From the NCBI GenBank assembly GCA_026929865.2, contig JAMBYZ020000054.1, positions 1 through 64,000 of the forward strand: 64,000 nucleotides of DNA, given 5' to 3'. This document shows positions 10,601 through 22,680 of the stretch, piece after piece (position 1 is the first letter of the stretch; the number at the start of each line of letters is the position of its first letter). The translations under genes and the position numbers were made by a program. Below the pieces are notes generated by a model. The model did not search any database and had not been told where the DNA came from. It was given only the letters and a program-made list of their open reading frames with translations. This DNA is from Hyperoplus lanceolatus. Taxonomy: Eukaryota; Chordata; Actinopteri; Uranoscopiformes; Ammodytidae.

Positions 10601-13600
10601 TGTGGCCTCATGGGGTCGTGAACTATGACCCTGGAGTGGAATTTTCTGGAATAACAGGGCGTTTTTTTTAATTGAATCCGAAATCATATCTAATTTGTCT
10701 CATATTTTCAAAATTAGATATGATTTTGGATTCAATTTTTAAAAAAAACGCCCTGTTATTCCAGAGTCATTCCACTCCAGGGTCATAGTTAACGACCCCA
10801 TGAAGCCACACAAAAAGTTTCAGGACATTCTGATGTGTACTTTCAAAATAAAAGCCCACTTGATATTGAAAATATGAGAGAAATTAGATATGATTTTGGA
10901 TTCAATTTAAAAAAAACGCCCTGTTATTCCAGAGTCATTCCACTCCAGGGTCATAGTTCACAACCCCATGAGGTCCCCAAGAAGTTTCAGGACATTCTGA
11001 TGTGTAGTTTCAAGGTAAAAGCCCACTAGATATTGAAAATATGAGAGAAATTGAATGATTTTGGATTCAATTTTTAAAAAAACTCCCTGTTATTCCAAAG
11101 TCATTCCACTCCAGGGTCTAGTTGCCCCTGAAACAAGTTTCAGGATTTTGATGTGTAGTTTCAGAATAAAAGCACTAGATTTGAAAATATGAGAGAAATT
11201 AATATGATTTTGGTTAAATTTTAAAAAAAAGCCCTGTTATTCCAGAGTCATTCCACTGCAGGGTCATAATTCACAACCCCATGAGGTCACACAAGAAGAT
11301 TCAGGACATTCTGATGTGTACTTTCAGGGTGACTCATGGGGTGACCTCATGGGGTTGTGATCTTTGACCCTGGGGTTGAATGACTCTGGAATAACAGGGT
11401 TTTTTTTTTGAATCCCAAAATCATATCTAATTTCTCTCATATTTTCAATATTAGATAGGCTTTTGGATTCTAAAAAAACACATCTGTAATTCCAGAGTCA
11501 TTCCACTCCATGGGGTCATGAGTTATGACCCCATGAGGTCCCCAAGAATTTTCAGGACAGGGGTTTTTGATGTGAATCCGAAATCATATCTAATTTGTCT
11601 CATATTTTCAAAATTAGATATGATTTTGGATTCAATTTTTAAAAAAACGCCCTGTTATTCCAGAGTCATTCCACTCCAGGGTCATAGTTCACAACCCCAT
11701 GAGGTCCCCCACAAAGTTTCAGGACATTCTGATGTGTAGTTTCAAAATAAAAGCCCACTAGATATTGAAAATATGAGAGAAATTAGATATGATTTTGGAT
11801 TCAATTTAAAAAAAAACGCCCTGTTATTCCAGAGTCATTCCACTCCAGGGTCATAGTTCACGACCCCATGAGGACACACAAAAAGTTTCAGGACATTCTG
11901 ATGTGTAGTTTCAGAATAAAAGCCCACTAGATATTGAAAATATGAGAGAAATTACATATGATTTTGGATTAAATTTTTAAAAAAAACGCCCTGTTATTCC
12001 AGAGTCATTCCACTCCAGGGTCATAGTTCACGACCCCATGAGGCCACACAAACAGTTTCAGGACACTCTGATGTGTAGTTTCAGAATAAAAGCCCACTAG
12101 ATATTGAAAATATGAGAGAAATTAGATATGGTTTTGGATTCAATTTAAAAAAAAACGCCCTGTTATTCCAGAGTCATTCCACTCCAGGGTCATAGTTCAC
12201 GACCCCATGAGGCCACACAAAAAGTTTCAGGACATTCTGATGTGTAGTTTCAAAATAAAAGCCCACTAGATATTGAAAATATGAGAGAAATTAGATATGA
12301 TTTTGGATTCAATTTAAAAAAAAACGCCCTGTTATTCCAGAGTCATTCCACTGCAGGGTCATAGTTCACAACCCCATGAGGTCACACAAGAAGATTCAGG
12401 ACATTCTGATGTGTACTTTCAGGATAAGACCTCACTAGATATTGATTTGAAATATGAGAGAAATTAGATATGATTTTGGATTCAATTTTTAAAAAAAACG
12501 CCCTGTTATTCCAGAGTCATTCCACTCCAGGGTCATAGTTCACAACCCCATGAGGTCCCCCAAGAAGTTTCAGGACATTCTGATGTGTAGTTTCAAAATA
12601 AAAGCCCACTAGATATTGAAAATATGAGAGAAATTAGATATGATTTTGGATTCAATTTTAAAAAAAACGCCCTGTTATTCCAGAGTCATTCCACTCCAGG
12701 GTCATAGTTCACGACCCCATGAGGCCACACAAAAAGTTTCAGGACATTCTGATGTGTAGTTTCAGAATAAAAGCCCACTAGATATTGAAAATATGAGAGA
12801 AATTAGATATGATTTTGGATTCAATTTAAAAAAAAACGCCCTGTTATTCCAGAGTCATTCCACTCCAGGGTCATAGTTCACGACCCCATGAGGTCACCCA
12901 AGAAGTTTCAGGACATTCTGATGTGTAGTTTCAAAATAAAAGCCCACTAGATATTGAAAATATGAGAGAAATTAGATATGATTTTGGATTCAATTTTTAA
13001 AAAAAAACGCCCTGTTATTCCAGAGTCATTCCACTCCAGGGTCATAGTTCACAACCCCATGAGGTCACCCAAGAAGTTTCAGGACATTCTGATGTGTAGT
13101 TTCAAAATAAAAGCCCACTAGATATTGAAAATATGAGAGAAATTAGATATGATTTTGGATTCAATTTAAAAAAAAACGCCCTGTTATTCCAGAGTCATTC
13201 CACTCCAGGGTCATAGTTCACGACCCCATGAGGTCACCCAAGAAGTTTCAGGACATTCTGATGTGTAGTTTCAAAATAAAAGCCCACTAGATATTGAAAA
13301 TATGAGAGAAATTAGATATGATTTTGTATTCAATTTTAAAAAAAAACGCCCTGTTATTCCAGAGTCATTCCACTCCAGGGTCATAGTTCACAACCCCATG
13401 AGGTCACCCAAGAAGTTTCAGGACATTCTGATGTGTAGTTTCAAAATAAAAGCCCACTAGATATTGAAAATATGAGAGAAATTAGATATGATTTTGGATT
13501 AAATTTAAAAAAAAAACGCCCTGTTATTCCAGAGTCATTCCACTCCAGGGTCATAGTTCACAACCCCATGAGGCCACCCAAGAAGTTTCAGGACATTCTG

Positions 13601-16600
13601 ATGTGTAGTTTCAGAATAAAAGCCCACTAGATATTGAAAATATGAGAGAAATTAGATATGATTTTGGATTCAATTTTTAAAAAAACGCCCTGTTATTCCA
13701 GAGTCATTCCACTCCAGGGTCATAGTTCACAACCCCATGAGGCCCCCCAAGAACTTTCAGGACATTCTGATGTGTAGTTTCAAAATAAAAGCCCACTAGA
13801 TATTGAAAATATGAGAGAAATTAGATATGATTTTGGATTCAATTTTTAAAAAAAACGCCCTGTTATTCCAGAGTCATTCCACTCCAGGGTCATAGTTCAC
13901 GACCCCATGAGGCCACACAAAAAGTTTCAGGACATTCTGATGTGTAGTTTCAGAATAAAAGCCCACTAGATATTGAAAATATGAGAGAAATTAGATATGA
14001 TTTTGGATTACAATTTAAAAAAAACGCCCTGTTATTCCAGAGTCATTCCACTCCAGGGTCATAGTTCACGACCCCATGAGGCCACACAAACACTTTTAGG
14101 ACATTCTGATGTGTAGTTTCAGAATAAAAGCCCACTAGATATTGAAAATATGAGAGAAATTAGATATGATTTTGGATTCAATTTTTAAAAAAACGCCCTG
14201 TTATTCCAGAGTCATTCCACTCCAGGGTCATAGTTCACGACCCCATGAAGCCACACAAAAAGTTTCAGGATATTCTGATGTGTACTTTCAGAATAAAAGC
14301 CCACTTGATATTGAAAATATCAGAGAAATTAGATATGATTTTGGATTCAATTTTTAAAAAAACACTCTGTTTTTCCAGAGTCATTCCACTGCAGGGTCAT
14401 AATTCACAACCCTTGAGGTCACACAAGAAGATTCAGGACCTTCTGATGTGTACTTTCAGGGTGACCTCATGGGGTGACCTCATGGGGTTGTGAACTTTGA
14501 CCCTGGAGTTGAATGACTCTGGAATAACAGGGCGTTTTTTTTAAATTGAATCCAAAATCATATCTAATTTCTCTCATATTTTCAATATCAAGTGGGCTTT
14601 TATTCTGAAACTACACATCAGAATGTCCTGAAACTTTGTGTGTGGCCTCATGGGGTCGTGAACTATGACCCTGGAGTGGAATTTTTCTGGAATAACAGGG
14701 CGTTTTTTTTTTATTGAATCCGAAATCATATCTAATTTGTCTCATATTTTCAAAATTAGATAGGATTTTGGATTCAATTAAAAAAAAAACGCCCTGTTAT
14801 TCCAGAGTCATTCCACTCCAGGGTCATAGTTCACAACCCCATGAGGTCCCCCAAGAAGTTTCAGGACATTCTGATGTGTAGTTTCAAAATAAAAGCCCAC
14901 TAGATATTGAAAATATGAGAGAAATTAGATATGATTTTGGATTCAATTTAAAAAAAAACGCCCTGTTATTCCAGAGTCATTCCACTGCAGGGTCATAATT
15001 CACAACCCCATGAGGTCACACAAGAAGATTCAGGACATTCTGATGTGTACTTTCAGGGTGACCTCATGGGGTGACCTAATGGGGTTGTGAACTTTGACCC
15101 TGGAGTTGAATGACTCTGGAATAACAGGGCTTTTTTTTAAATTGAATCCAAAATCATATATAATTTCTCTCATATTTTCAATATTAAGTGGGCTTTTATT
15201 CTGAAACTACACATCAGAATGTCCTGAAACTTGTGTGTGGCCTCATGGGGTCGTGAACTATGACCCTGGAGTGGAATTTTCTGGAATAACAGGGCGTTTT
15301 TTTTATTGAATCGAAATCATATCTAATTTGTCTCATATTTTCAAAATTAGATATGATTTTGGATTCAATTAAAAAAAAAACGCCCTGTTATTCCAGAGTC
15401 ATTCCACTCCAGGGTCATAGTTCACAACCCCATGAGGTCCCCCAAGAAGTTTCAGGACATTCTGATGTGTAGTTTCAAAATAAAAGCCCACTAGATATTG
15501 AAAATATGAGAGAAATTAGATATGATTTTGGATTCAATTTTTAAAAAAAATCCCTGTTATTCCAGAGTCATTCCACTCCAGGGTCATAGTTCACGACCCC
15601 ATGAGGCCACACACAAAGTTCCAGGACATTCTGATGTGTAGTTTCAGAATAAAAGCCCACTAGATATTGAAAATATGAGAGAAATTACATATCATTTTGG
15701 ATTAAATTTTTAAAAAAACTCCCTGTTATTCCAGAGTCATTCCACTCCAGGGTCATAGTTCACGACCCCATGAGGCCATACAAACAGTTTCAGGACACTC
15801 TGATGTGTAGTTTCAGAATAAAAGCCCACTAGATATTGAAAATATGAGAGAAATTAGATATGGTTTTGGAATCAATTAAAAAAAAAACGCCCTGTTATTC
15901 CAGAGTCATTCCACTCCAGGGTCATAGTTCACGACCCCATGAGGCCACACAAAAAGTTTCAGGACATTCTGATGTGTAGTTTCAGAATAAAAGCCCACTA
16001 GATATTGAAAATATGAGAGCAATTAGATATGATTTTGGATTCAATTTAAAAAAAAACGCCCTGTTATTCCAGAGTCCTTCCACTGCAGGGTCATAATTCA
16101 CAACCCCATGAGGTCACACAAGAAGATTCAGGACATTCTGATGTGTACTTTCAGGATGACCTCATGGGGTGACCTCATGGGGTTGTGAACTTTGACCCTG
16201 GAGTTGAATGACTCTGGAATAACAGGGCGTTTTTTTTAAATTGAATCCAAAATCATATCTAATTTCTCTCATATTTTCAATATCAAGTGGGCTTTTATTC
16301 TGAAACTACACATCAGCATGTCCTGAAACTTTGTGTGTGGCCTCAGGGGGTCTTGAACTATGACCCTGGAGTGGAATTTTTCTGGAATAACAGGGCGTTT
16401 TTGTTTTAATTGAATCCGAAATCATATCTAATTTGTCTCATATTTTCAAAATTAGATATGATTTTGGATTCAATAAAAAAAAAACGCCCTGTTATTCCAG
16501 AGTCATTCCACTCCAGGGTCATAGTTCACAACCCCATGAGGTCCCCCAAGAAGTTTCAGGACATTCTGATGTGTAGTTTCAAAATAAAAGCCCACTATAT

Positions 16601-17678
16601 ATTGAAAATATGAGAGAAATTAGATATGATTTTGGATTAAATTTTTAAAAAAACGCCCTGTTATTCCAGAGTCATTCCACTCCAGGGTCATTGTTCACGA
16701 CCCCATGAGGCCACACAAAAAGTTTCAGGACATTCTGATGTGTAGTTTCAGAATAAAAGCCCACTAGATATTGAAAATATGAGAGAAATTAGATATGATT
16801 TTGGATTCAATTTTTAAAAAAACGCCCTGTTATTCCAGAGTCATTCCACTCCAGGGTCATAGTTCACAACCCCATGAGGTCCCCCAAGAACTTTCAGGAC
16901 ATTCTGATGTGTAGTTTCAAAATAAAAGCCCACTAGATATTGAAAATATGAGAGAAATTAGATATGATTTTGGATTCAATTTTTAAAAAAACTCCCTGTT
17001 ATTCCAGAGTCATTCCACTCCAGGGTCATAGTTCACGACCCCATGAGGCCACACACAAAGTTTCAGGACATTCTGATGTGTAGTTTCAGAATAAAAGCCC
17101 ACTAGATATTGAAAATATGAGAGAAATTACATATGATTTTGGATTACATTTTTAAAAAAACACCCTGTTATTCCAGAGTCATTCCACTCCAGGGTCATAG
17201 TTCACGACCCCATGAGGCCACACAAACACTTTTAGGACATTCTGATGTGTAGTTTCAGAATAAAAGCCCACTAGATATTGCAAATATGAGAGAAATTAGA
17301 TATGATTTTGGATTCAATTTTAAAAAAAACGCCCTGTTATTCCAGAGTCATTCCACTCCAGGGTCATAGTTCACGACCCCATGAAGCCACACAACAAGTT
17401 TCAGGATATTCTGATGTGTACTTTCAAAATAAAAGCCCACTTGATATTGAAAATATCAGAGAAATTAGATATGATTTTGGATTCAATTTTTAAAAAAACA
17501 CTCTGTTTTTCCAGAGTCATTCCACTGCAGGGTCATAATTCACAACCCTTGAGGTCACACAAGAAGATTCAGGACCTTCTGATGTGTACTTTCAGGGTGA
17601 CCTCATGGGGTGACCTCATGGGGTTGTGAACTTTGACCCTGGAGTTGAATGACTCTGGAATAACAGGGCGTTTTTTTT
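1652..17678 (+). repeat. ~169-bp AT-rich satellite array with higher-order structure
   Basis: About 90-95 copies of a monomer of about 169-170 bp. It contains the blocks TTTCAGGACATTCTGATGTG, AGCCCACTAGATATTGAAAA, AGATATGATTTTGGATTCAA, an A/T run, then CCCTGTTATTCCAGAGTCAT and GGTCATAGTTCACGACCCCA. Spacing was measured from successive TTTCAGGA blocks (for example 1821 to 1990 and 2419 to 2588). Short open frames in the array (63-82 codons, repeated with near-identical residues) are by-products of the satellite and not genes. A larger period of about 1,690-1,700 bp (ten monomers) is visible between blocks near 4910, 6608 and 8305. Segments around 14166-14493 and 17302-17629 match at ~3,136-bp spacing. 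The left edge abuts the LINE 5' end; the right edge is sharp at 17678. Monomer length is close to that of many centromeric satellites, but no function can be shown. Confidence 0.93.
2191..17678 (-). repeat. Recurrent inverted blocks inside the satellite array
   Basis: Minus-oriented satellite occurs at about 2191-2320, 3128-3421, 4908-5207, 5508-5797, 6608-6895, 7200-7493, 8305-8598, 10428-10712, 11330-11612 (degenerate), 14461-14755, 15059-15347, 16155-16450 and 17599-17678 (cut off). Nearly all share one entry junction, a doubled TGACCTCATGGGG. They return to plus orientation through the same hairpin-like junction, CATATCTAATTTGTCTCATA followed by TTTTCAAAATTAGATATG. Identical junctions at every block indicate one inversion that was later amplified with its surroundings, not repeated independent inversions. 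Most blocks are ~290-300 bp. Confidence 0.85.
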
Positions 17679-18300
17679 ACTCAAAACAAATGCAAATGTT
17701 GTATTAAATATATTACTTTGTAAATTAAATTACGGTTTATTAATTCCTACCAAAACCCCATATGGGAAGATCAAAAACTAGGAAATTTAGAATACAATTG
17801 ACATAAAACCGGATACACCCCGTGATTTGATCACCACGGGGGGGGCCTCCCTCGGAGGAGAGTGTCTAGTGAGAAATGGCCGAAACACTCTGTGATTCCG
17901 AGGTCCACTACTGATGAAATGTATCCCTAAATTTAGGATTTATCCACAAAAATAACTAGTTATTTAAACACGTTTATTCAAACCTAGAGTGAAAATACTC
18001 AAAAGACCTGAAATACAGAACCCTTTCTAGGGCAATCCTAAATCAAGTAACAAATCGCTCTGGATAAATTCAAAGGATCGGAATACTTTTCAACATAGAA
18101 GTAATGAAAAACTCAAGACAAGAAATACAATACCCTGTTTAGGGCAATTTAAGTCAAGAAAACAAATCACGTGGGTAATATGGATAGAGAAGCTGCTGAC
18201 AGCGTGCGTCGGTCCGTGCATTGCCTTTGGCACCCCAGTTCAACTGCCCAGTCGTCGGACGAAGCAGGGGGTGTCACCGAGATAACTCAAACTACCTAAC
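17679..18300. repeat. 622-bp direct repeat, copy 1
   Basis: Begins ACTCAAAACAAATGCAAATG directly after the satellite and ends near AACTCAAACTACCTAAC. It matches 19985-20605 with only a few visible differences (for example GACATAAAACC versus GGCATAAAACC). It contains a short dyad CCCCGTG...CACGGGG near 17818-17841. The pair could be LTRs, but the ends lack TG...CA and the interior has no retroelement coding, so a 2,306-bp tandem duplication is more likely. No gene was found in it. Confidence 0.85.
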
Positions 18301-18494
18301 CTAGCCTGTACCATCGGAAGAGCGGGCTCTCAATACAACTCCAGTATATGTTACCCTAACAACGTTCTCATTTTCATTACTTCCCATAAGTTCAACCACC
18401 AAGGAATACTACATTATTTACATGAATAGTCCTCCAATTGTTACTCTACTTCCCTCTTCTCTCCTCTCATGTAATAGTGAGAGAATAGAGGGAG

Positions 18495-18567
18495 ATAGAG
18501 TCCCACAGTCCAGGTCGGACGGGGGTGTCTGCAGCCCGTACAGGCGGGTCACCCTTGGACTCTATCT
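18495..18567. other. Imperfect hairpin (GGGAGATAGAGTCC ... GGACTCTATCTTCC)
   Basis: Two inverted arms of about 14 bp enclose a GC-rich stretch of ~45 bp just before the telomere-like tract. Such a structure could fold in RNA or as a cruciform; nothing else identifies it. Confidence 0.5.
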
Positions 18568-18569
18568 TC

Positions 18570-18664
18570 CTAACCCTAACCCCTAACCCTAACCCCCTAA
18601 CCCCCTAACCCTCTAACCCTGACCCTAACCCTCTAACCCTAACCCTCTAACCCTAACCCTACAT
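18570..18664. repeat. Telomere-like CCCTAA tract (interstitial)
   Basis: A run of CCCTAA units mixed with CCCCTAA and CCCTCTAA variants. The vertebrate telomere repeat is TTAGGG; this tract is degenerate and internal, so it is an interstitial or subtelomeric remnant. Confidence 0.9.
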
Positions 18665-18676
18665 TACAGCAGTCCT

Positions 18677-19450
18677 ATTCTAACCTCTCCCTGTTCCCTT
18701 ATCCTAACGCTAACCGTGGGCTGTGATACCTAATCCTAAAACACCGATTTGAACATTACAATTTGACCCCTTGACCTTTTAACCCAGTAAGGTATGTATT
18801 TAAGCCAGTACAGGCCATAGTCAAGCCACATAGGCCTAGGACATTCAGAGGAGAGAGGACTACGCAGCTCTCTAATGCAAGTATGTGCAGGGCTCTTAAA
18901 AAATAGAAATTGAATTTATCTGAAAACCGCATATATTCTAACCTCTCCCTGTTCCCTTATCCTAACGCTAACCGTGGGCTGTGATACCTAATCCTAAAAC
19001 ACCGATTTGAACATTACAATTTGACCCCTTGACCTTTTAACCCAGTAAGGTATGTATTTAAGCCAGTACAGGCCATAGTCAAGCCACACAGGCCTAGGAC
19101 ATTCAGAGGAGAGAGGACTACGCAGCTCTCTAATGCAAGTATGTGCAGGGCTCTTAAAAAATAGAAATTGAATTTATCTGAAAACCGCATATATTCTAAC
19201 CTCTCCCTGTTCCCTTATCCTAACGCTAACCGTGGGCTGTGATACCTAATCCTAAAACACCGATTTGAACTTTACAATTTGACCCCTTGACCTTTTAACC
19301 CAGTAAGGTATGTATTTAAGCCAGTACAGGCCATAGTCAAGCCACATAGGCCTAGGACATTCAGAGGAGAGAGGACTACGCAGCTCTCTAATGCAAGTAT
19401 GTGCAGGGCTCTTAAAAAATAGAAATTGAATTTATCTGAAAACCGCATAT
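18677..19450. repeat. 258-bp tandem repeat, three copies
   Basis: ATTCTAACCTCTCCCTGTTC recurs at 18677, 18935 and 19193, a constant 258-bp step, and the third copy ends where the sequence diverges at ~19451. The copies are almost identical. A diverged echo (GGCCCAGAGCACTCAGAGGA) appears near 19900. No convincing coding is present. Confidence 0.92.
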
Positions 19451-19984
19451 TTTCAACCAGATTAGGCTTTAAAATGTCAATACCTCCGTGAAAAGTGCAC
19501 ATTCACATTCCTATAAGACTTGAAATGTTATTGCCTCCATAAAAAATGCATGATTGCAATGTATTACAGCATAAAACATTTTTAATCAACTTTATTGTGA
19601 TAAACAGCCATTTTGGCACATTTCTACGTCCACGGAATTTCTTAAATTGCTAATTCTGCAACCAATACGGTTTTAAAATATTTTAAAATACTTTGATAAT
19701 TTACTAGATGCAAATTATTGTCTACCCTAACTGGAAGTTAGTGGAAATAGTATGTTACAATCAAAGGACAGACGTTTGGTCATTTTGGGGATATTTGGTC
19801 ACGAAACCTGGCAGCAATTTTATTCCGTGAGAGGCGGGGCTTCACACTGTGGCCTATTTGAGGTTGTGAACAGAGCAAATGCGGGACCACAGGATAGACA
19901 CACAGGCCCAGAGCACTCAGAGGAGGAGAGAAGATTATACAGCTCTACGGCGCCACCAGCTGACTAATGGATAGTAAGTACCTT
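19451..19984. other. Unassigned sequence
   Basis: AT-rich, with a GC-richer end at ~19830-19960 that resembles part of the 258-bp unit. A 71-codon frame at 19752-19967 is not recognisable. Nothing else is supported. Confidence 0.4.
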
Positions 19985-20605
19985 ACTCAAAACAAATGCA
20001 AATGTTGTATTAAATATATTACTTTGTAAATTAAATTACGGTTTATTAATTCCTACCAAAACCCCATATGGGAAGATCAAAAACTAGGAAATTTAGAATA
20101 CAATTGGCATAAAACCGGATACACCCCGTGATTTGATCACCACGGGGGGGGCCTCCCTCGGAGGAGAGTGTCTAGTGAGAAATGGCCGAAACACTCTGTG
20201 ATTCCGAGGTCCACTACTGATGAAATGTATCCCTAAATTTAGGATTTATCCACAAAAATAACTAGTTATTTAAACACGTTTATTCAAACCTAGAGTGAAA
20301 ATACTCAAAAGACCTGAAATACAGAACCCTTTCTAGGGTAATCCTAAATCAAGTAACAAATCGCTCTGGATAAATTCAAAGGATCGGAATACTTTTCAAC
20401 ATAGAAGTAATGAAAAACTCAAGACAAGAAATACAATACCCTGTTTAGGGCAATTTAAGTCAAGAAAACAAATCACGTGGGTAATATGGATAGAGAAGCT
20501 GCTGACAGCGTGCGTCGGTCCGTGCATTGCCTTTGGCACCCCAGTTCAACTGCCCAGTCGTCGGACGAAGCAGGGGGTGTCACCGAGATAACTCAAACTA
20601 CCTAA
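19985..20605. repeat. 622-bp direct repeat, copy 2
   Basis: Second copy of 17679-18300, offset 2,306 bp. At its end ACTCAAACTACCTAAC is doubled and the sequence passes into CCCTAA and CCGTAC minisatellite units. The upstream flank differs from copy 1, where satellite abuts the repeat. Confidence 0.85.
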
Positions 20606-20725
20606 CTCAAACTACCTAACCCTAACCGAACCGTACTGAACCGTACCAAACCGTACCGAACCGTACCAAACCGTGCTGAACCGTACTGAACCGTACCAAA
20701 CCGTACCGAACCGAACCGTACTGTC
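20606..20725. repeat. 10-bp minisatellite (CCGTACCAAA/CCGTACCGAA)
   Basis: Tandem CCGTAC(C/T)(A/G)AA units, about ten, following a short CCCTAACC run. Simple expansion; no coding. Confidence 0.85.
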
Positions 20726-21018
20726 ACACTATAACCAGGCCCCAGCCCCATTCACACTATAACCAGGCCTAAGCCCCATTCACACTACAACCAGGCCTAA
20801 GCCCCATTCACACTACAACCAGGCCAAAGCCCCATTCACACTATAACCAGGCCCCATTCACACTATAACCAGGCCCATTCACACTACAACCAGGCCTAAG
20901 CCCCATTCACACTACACACCGTACCAGGCCCAAGCCCCATTCACACTATAACCAGGCCCATTCACACTACGCACACCGTACCACTGGACTCTTTAACCAG
21001 GCCTAAGCCCCATTCAGT
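20726..21018. repeat. ~27-28-bp minisatellite (CACACTATAACCAGGCC...)
   Basis: Repeated CATTCACACTATAACCAGGC plus CTAAGCCC, with shortened units lacking the AAGCCCC part. About ten units; ends with CCCCATTCAGTATAG, where a duplicated block begins. Confidence 0.85.
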
Positions 21019-21205
21019 ATAGTCTGACCTCAGCGCGTTCTTCATGTCATTATCGCTGTGTTCTATCGGTCATTAAAGACACGCGCTAGTTTAACAGCCA
21101 GGAAACCCAGTTAGGAATATTCAATGTGATTGAAGTTTACGTGCCTCAATGATGCGACTGAGATTATTGGTTAGGGTTAGGTTTATGGTCTAACCATGTC
21201 TTATG
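21014..21205. repeat. Dispersed block A, copy 1
   Basis: CATTCAGTATAGTCTGACCT through AATGATGCGACTGAGATTA, also present at 23545-23700 with scattered differences. It precedes the same TIR sequence (TGCCTCGTTTCCACCG) in both places. Confidence 0.8.
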
Positions 21206-21330
21206 CCTCGTTTCCACCGAGTAGACCGGGTCGGATCGGAGCGGTTCGGTCCGGGTCGTTTGGCTTTTCATTTGCCAAAAGTTGGATAGGGTACGGTTTA
21301 AGCGCACCTAACAGCTCTGAGCCGTTCCTA
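21206..21330 (+). mobile_element. Truncated MITE end (TGCCTCGTTTCCACCGAG family)
   Basis: Carries the left terminal sequence of the element complete at 23820-24791 (TGCCTCGTTTCCACCGAGTA, then GGGTCGGATCGGAGCGG) and the following ~100 bp. It then jumps to block B; no right end is present. A frame at 21196-21390 is a by-product. Confidence 0.7.
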
Positions 21331-21365
21331 ATCTCAGTACTCCACAGACCATTACCAAACGACTC

Positions 21366-21780
21366 AAAATGGCCTGAAACGTGCTCCTAGACACTTTCTG
21401 TGGGAACTTTTTTTTTGGACTCAGCACTTAGAGAAATTTTCAATGACGCCATTCATTCCTCTTGGGCGAACGTTTTCGCTTATAACTCCAGAACCGTAGG
21501 TCCTAGAGACTTGAAACTGAGTTCCGTTGACATAATTTGGGTACGCTGAACACACTGGAGTTGTCTCCCAGTCTCTACGACCTTCCGTTCAGGAGAGACA
21601 GAACTTTTAAACATAAAAACACTCAAAACTCAAAGAAGGAAAGCACGTAGAGCCTCGGGGGTAGCACCATAGGAAAGCCCATCCCAAAATTAGTATAGTA
21701 GGCCACTTTAAATGTCAACTTTACCTTTTCATGGAGGGTTATTCGACGATGGCCCTTCGGGCCATCCTGGTTGAAACCCC
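21366..21780. repeat. Dispersed block B, copy 1
   Basis: AATGGCCTG...CTCCTAGACACTTTCTG through GGCCATCCTGGTTGAAACCC; a second copy is at 25340-25730. It shares features such as ACGTTTTCGCTTATAACTCC and AGCCTCGGGGGTAGCAC. Unclassified repeat. Confidence 0.8.
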
Positions 21781-21782
21781 CT

Positions 21783-21820
21783 TATCCTAACCCTAACCCT
21801 AACCCTAACCCTAACCCTTA
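21783..21820. repeat. Short (CCCTAA)n telomere-like tract
   Basis: About five perfect CCCTAA units directly after block B. More regular than the 18570 tract. Confidence 0.85.
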
Positions 21821-22029
21821 TCACACTTATGGATCTGAGATGATGCTAGATAACTTGCTGCTTGAAGACCGCAGTGCATTAATGTGGTGACGTAGGGACG
21901 AGCGAGGGGACTGCTAACTGGAGTAACTGACAGGAAGTTAGCGAAAAGAACCGTTCCGCTTACAGCACCTTTAATGTTTAACTCTATATTCAACACATAC
22001 AATGAATTTAGTATTTTTATTATTGTGTA

Positions 22030-22390
22030 ACTGGCATGCCCGGCACTGGCATGCCCAACCCACTGGCATGCCCGGCCCTAGCATGCCCGGCCCAGTGGCA
22101 TGCCCGGCACTGGCTTGCCCGGCGCACTGGCACGCTAACCCTAACCCGGCACTGGCACGCCCGGCACTGGCATGCCCGGCACTGGCACGCTAACCCTAAC
22201 CCGGCACTAGCATGCCCGGCACTGGCATGCCCGGCACTGGCATGCCAGGCCCACTGGCATGCCTGGCCTTAGCATGCCAGGCCCACTGGCATGCCCGGCC
22301 CACTGGCATGCCCGGCACTGGCATGCCCGGCACTGGCACGCCCGGTCCACTGGCACGCCCGGCCCACTGGCATGCCCGGCCCACTAGGGC
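22030..22390. repeat. 15-17-bp minisatellite (CCGGCACTGGCATGC) with embedded telomere motif
   Basis: Tandem CCGGC(A/CC)CTGGCATGC units, rich in GGCATGCC dyads. Two units carry an inserted CTAACCCTAACC near 22135 and 22190. Several frames stay open across it on both strands; these are repeat artefacts. Confidence 0.88.
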
Positions 22391-22529
22391 TCATGAGACA
22401 TAATAATGTAGTGAATGTGTTTCATTCATTGAGACTTTTTATTTGAAATATTTGTATTTTACACAGAAACTCAGATTGTTACAAGCCCCATCATTCTCCT
22501 GTGCCGTGAAAGAGAGTTAACACTACTAC

Positions 22530-22680
22530 TATTTTTTTTTTTGCTTTTCAAGGCTTTATTGACAGTGCAGAGAGACAGATATGAAATGGGGCAGAGAGGG
22601 AATGAAATGCAGAGAACAACCACGGGTCAGATTCAAACCCATGTCTGCTGTCAGGCCTGAGCCTCTAGGATACTGACTAT
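22530..22680 (-). mobile_element. tRNA-derived SINE-like element
   Basis: On the minus strand the sequence GGGTTTGAATCTGACCCG resembles a tRNA B box. It is followed by CACTGTCAATAAAGCCTTG and an A-run (plus-strand T-run at ~22531). This layout is typical of fish SINE-like repeats. The family is not fixed. Confidence 0.5.

Noticed and set aside
1894..17629. Many 60-82-codon frames (MILDSIFKK..., MKPHKKFQD...)
   Set aside because: They fall in the ~169-bp satellite, recur with it, and occur on both strands; no gene-like context.
1652..17678. CRISPR array
   Set aside because: Regular spacing is due to long near-identical satellite monomers without unique spacers; the sequence is eukaryotic.
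17679..20605. LTR retrotransposon with 622-bp LTRs
   Set aside because: Ends are not TG...CA, no primer-binding site or polyprotein coding lies between, and no target duplication is seen.
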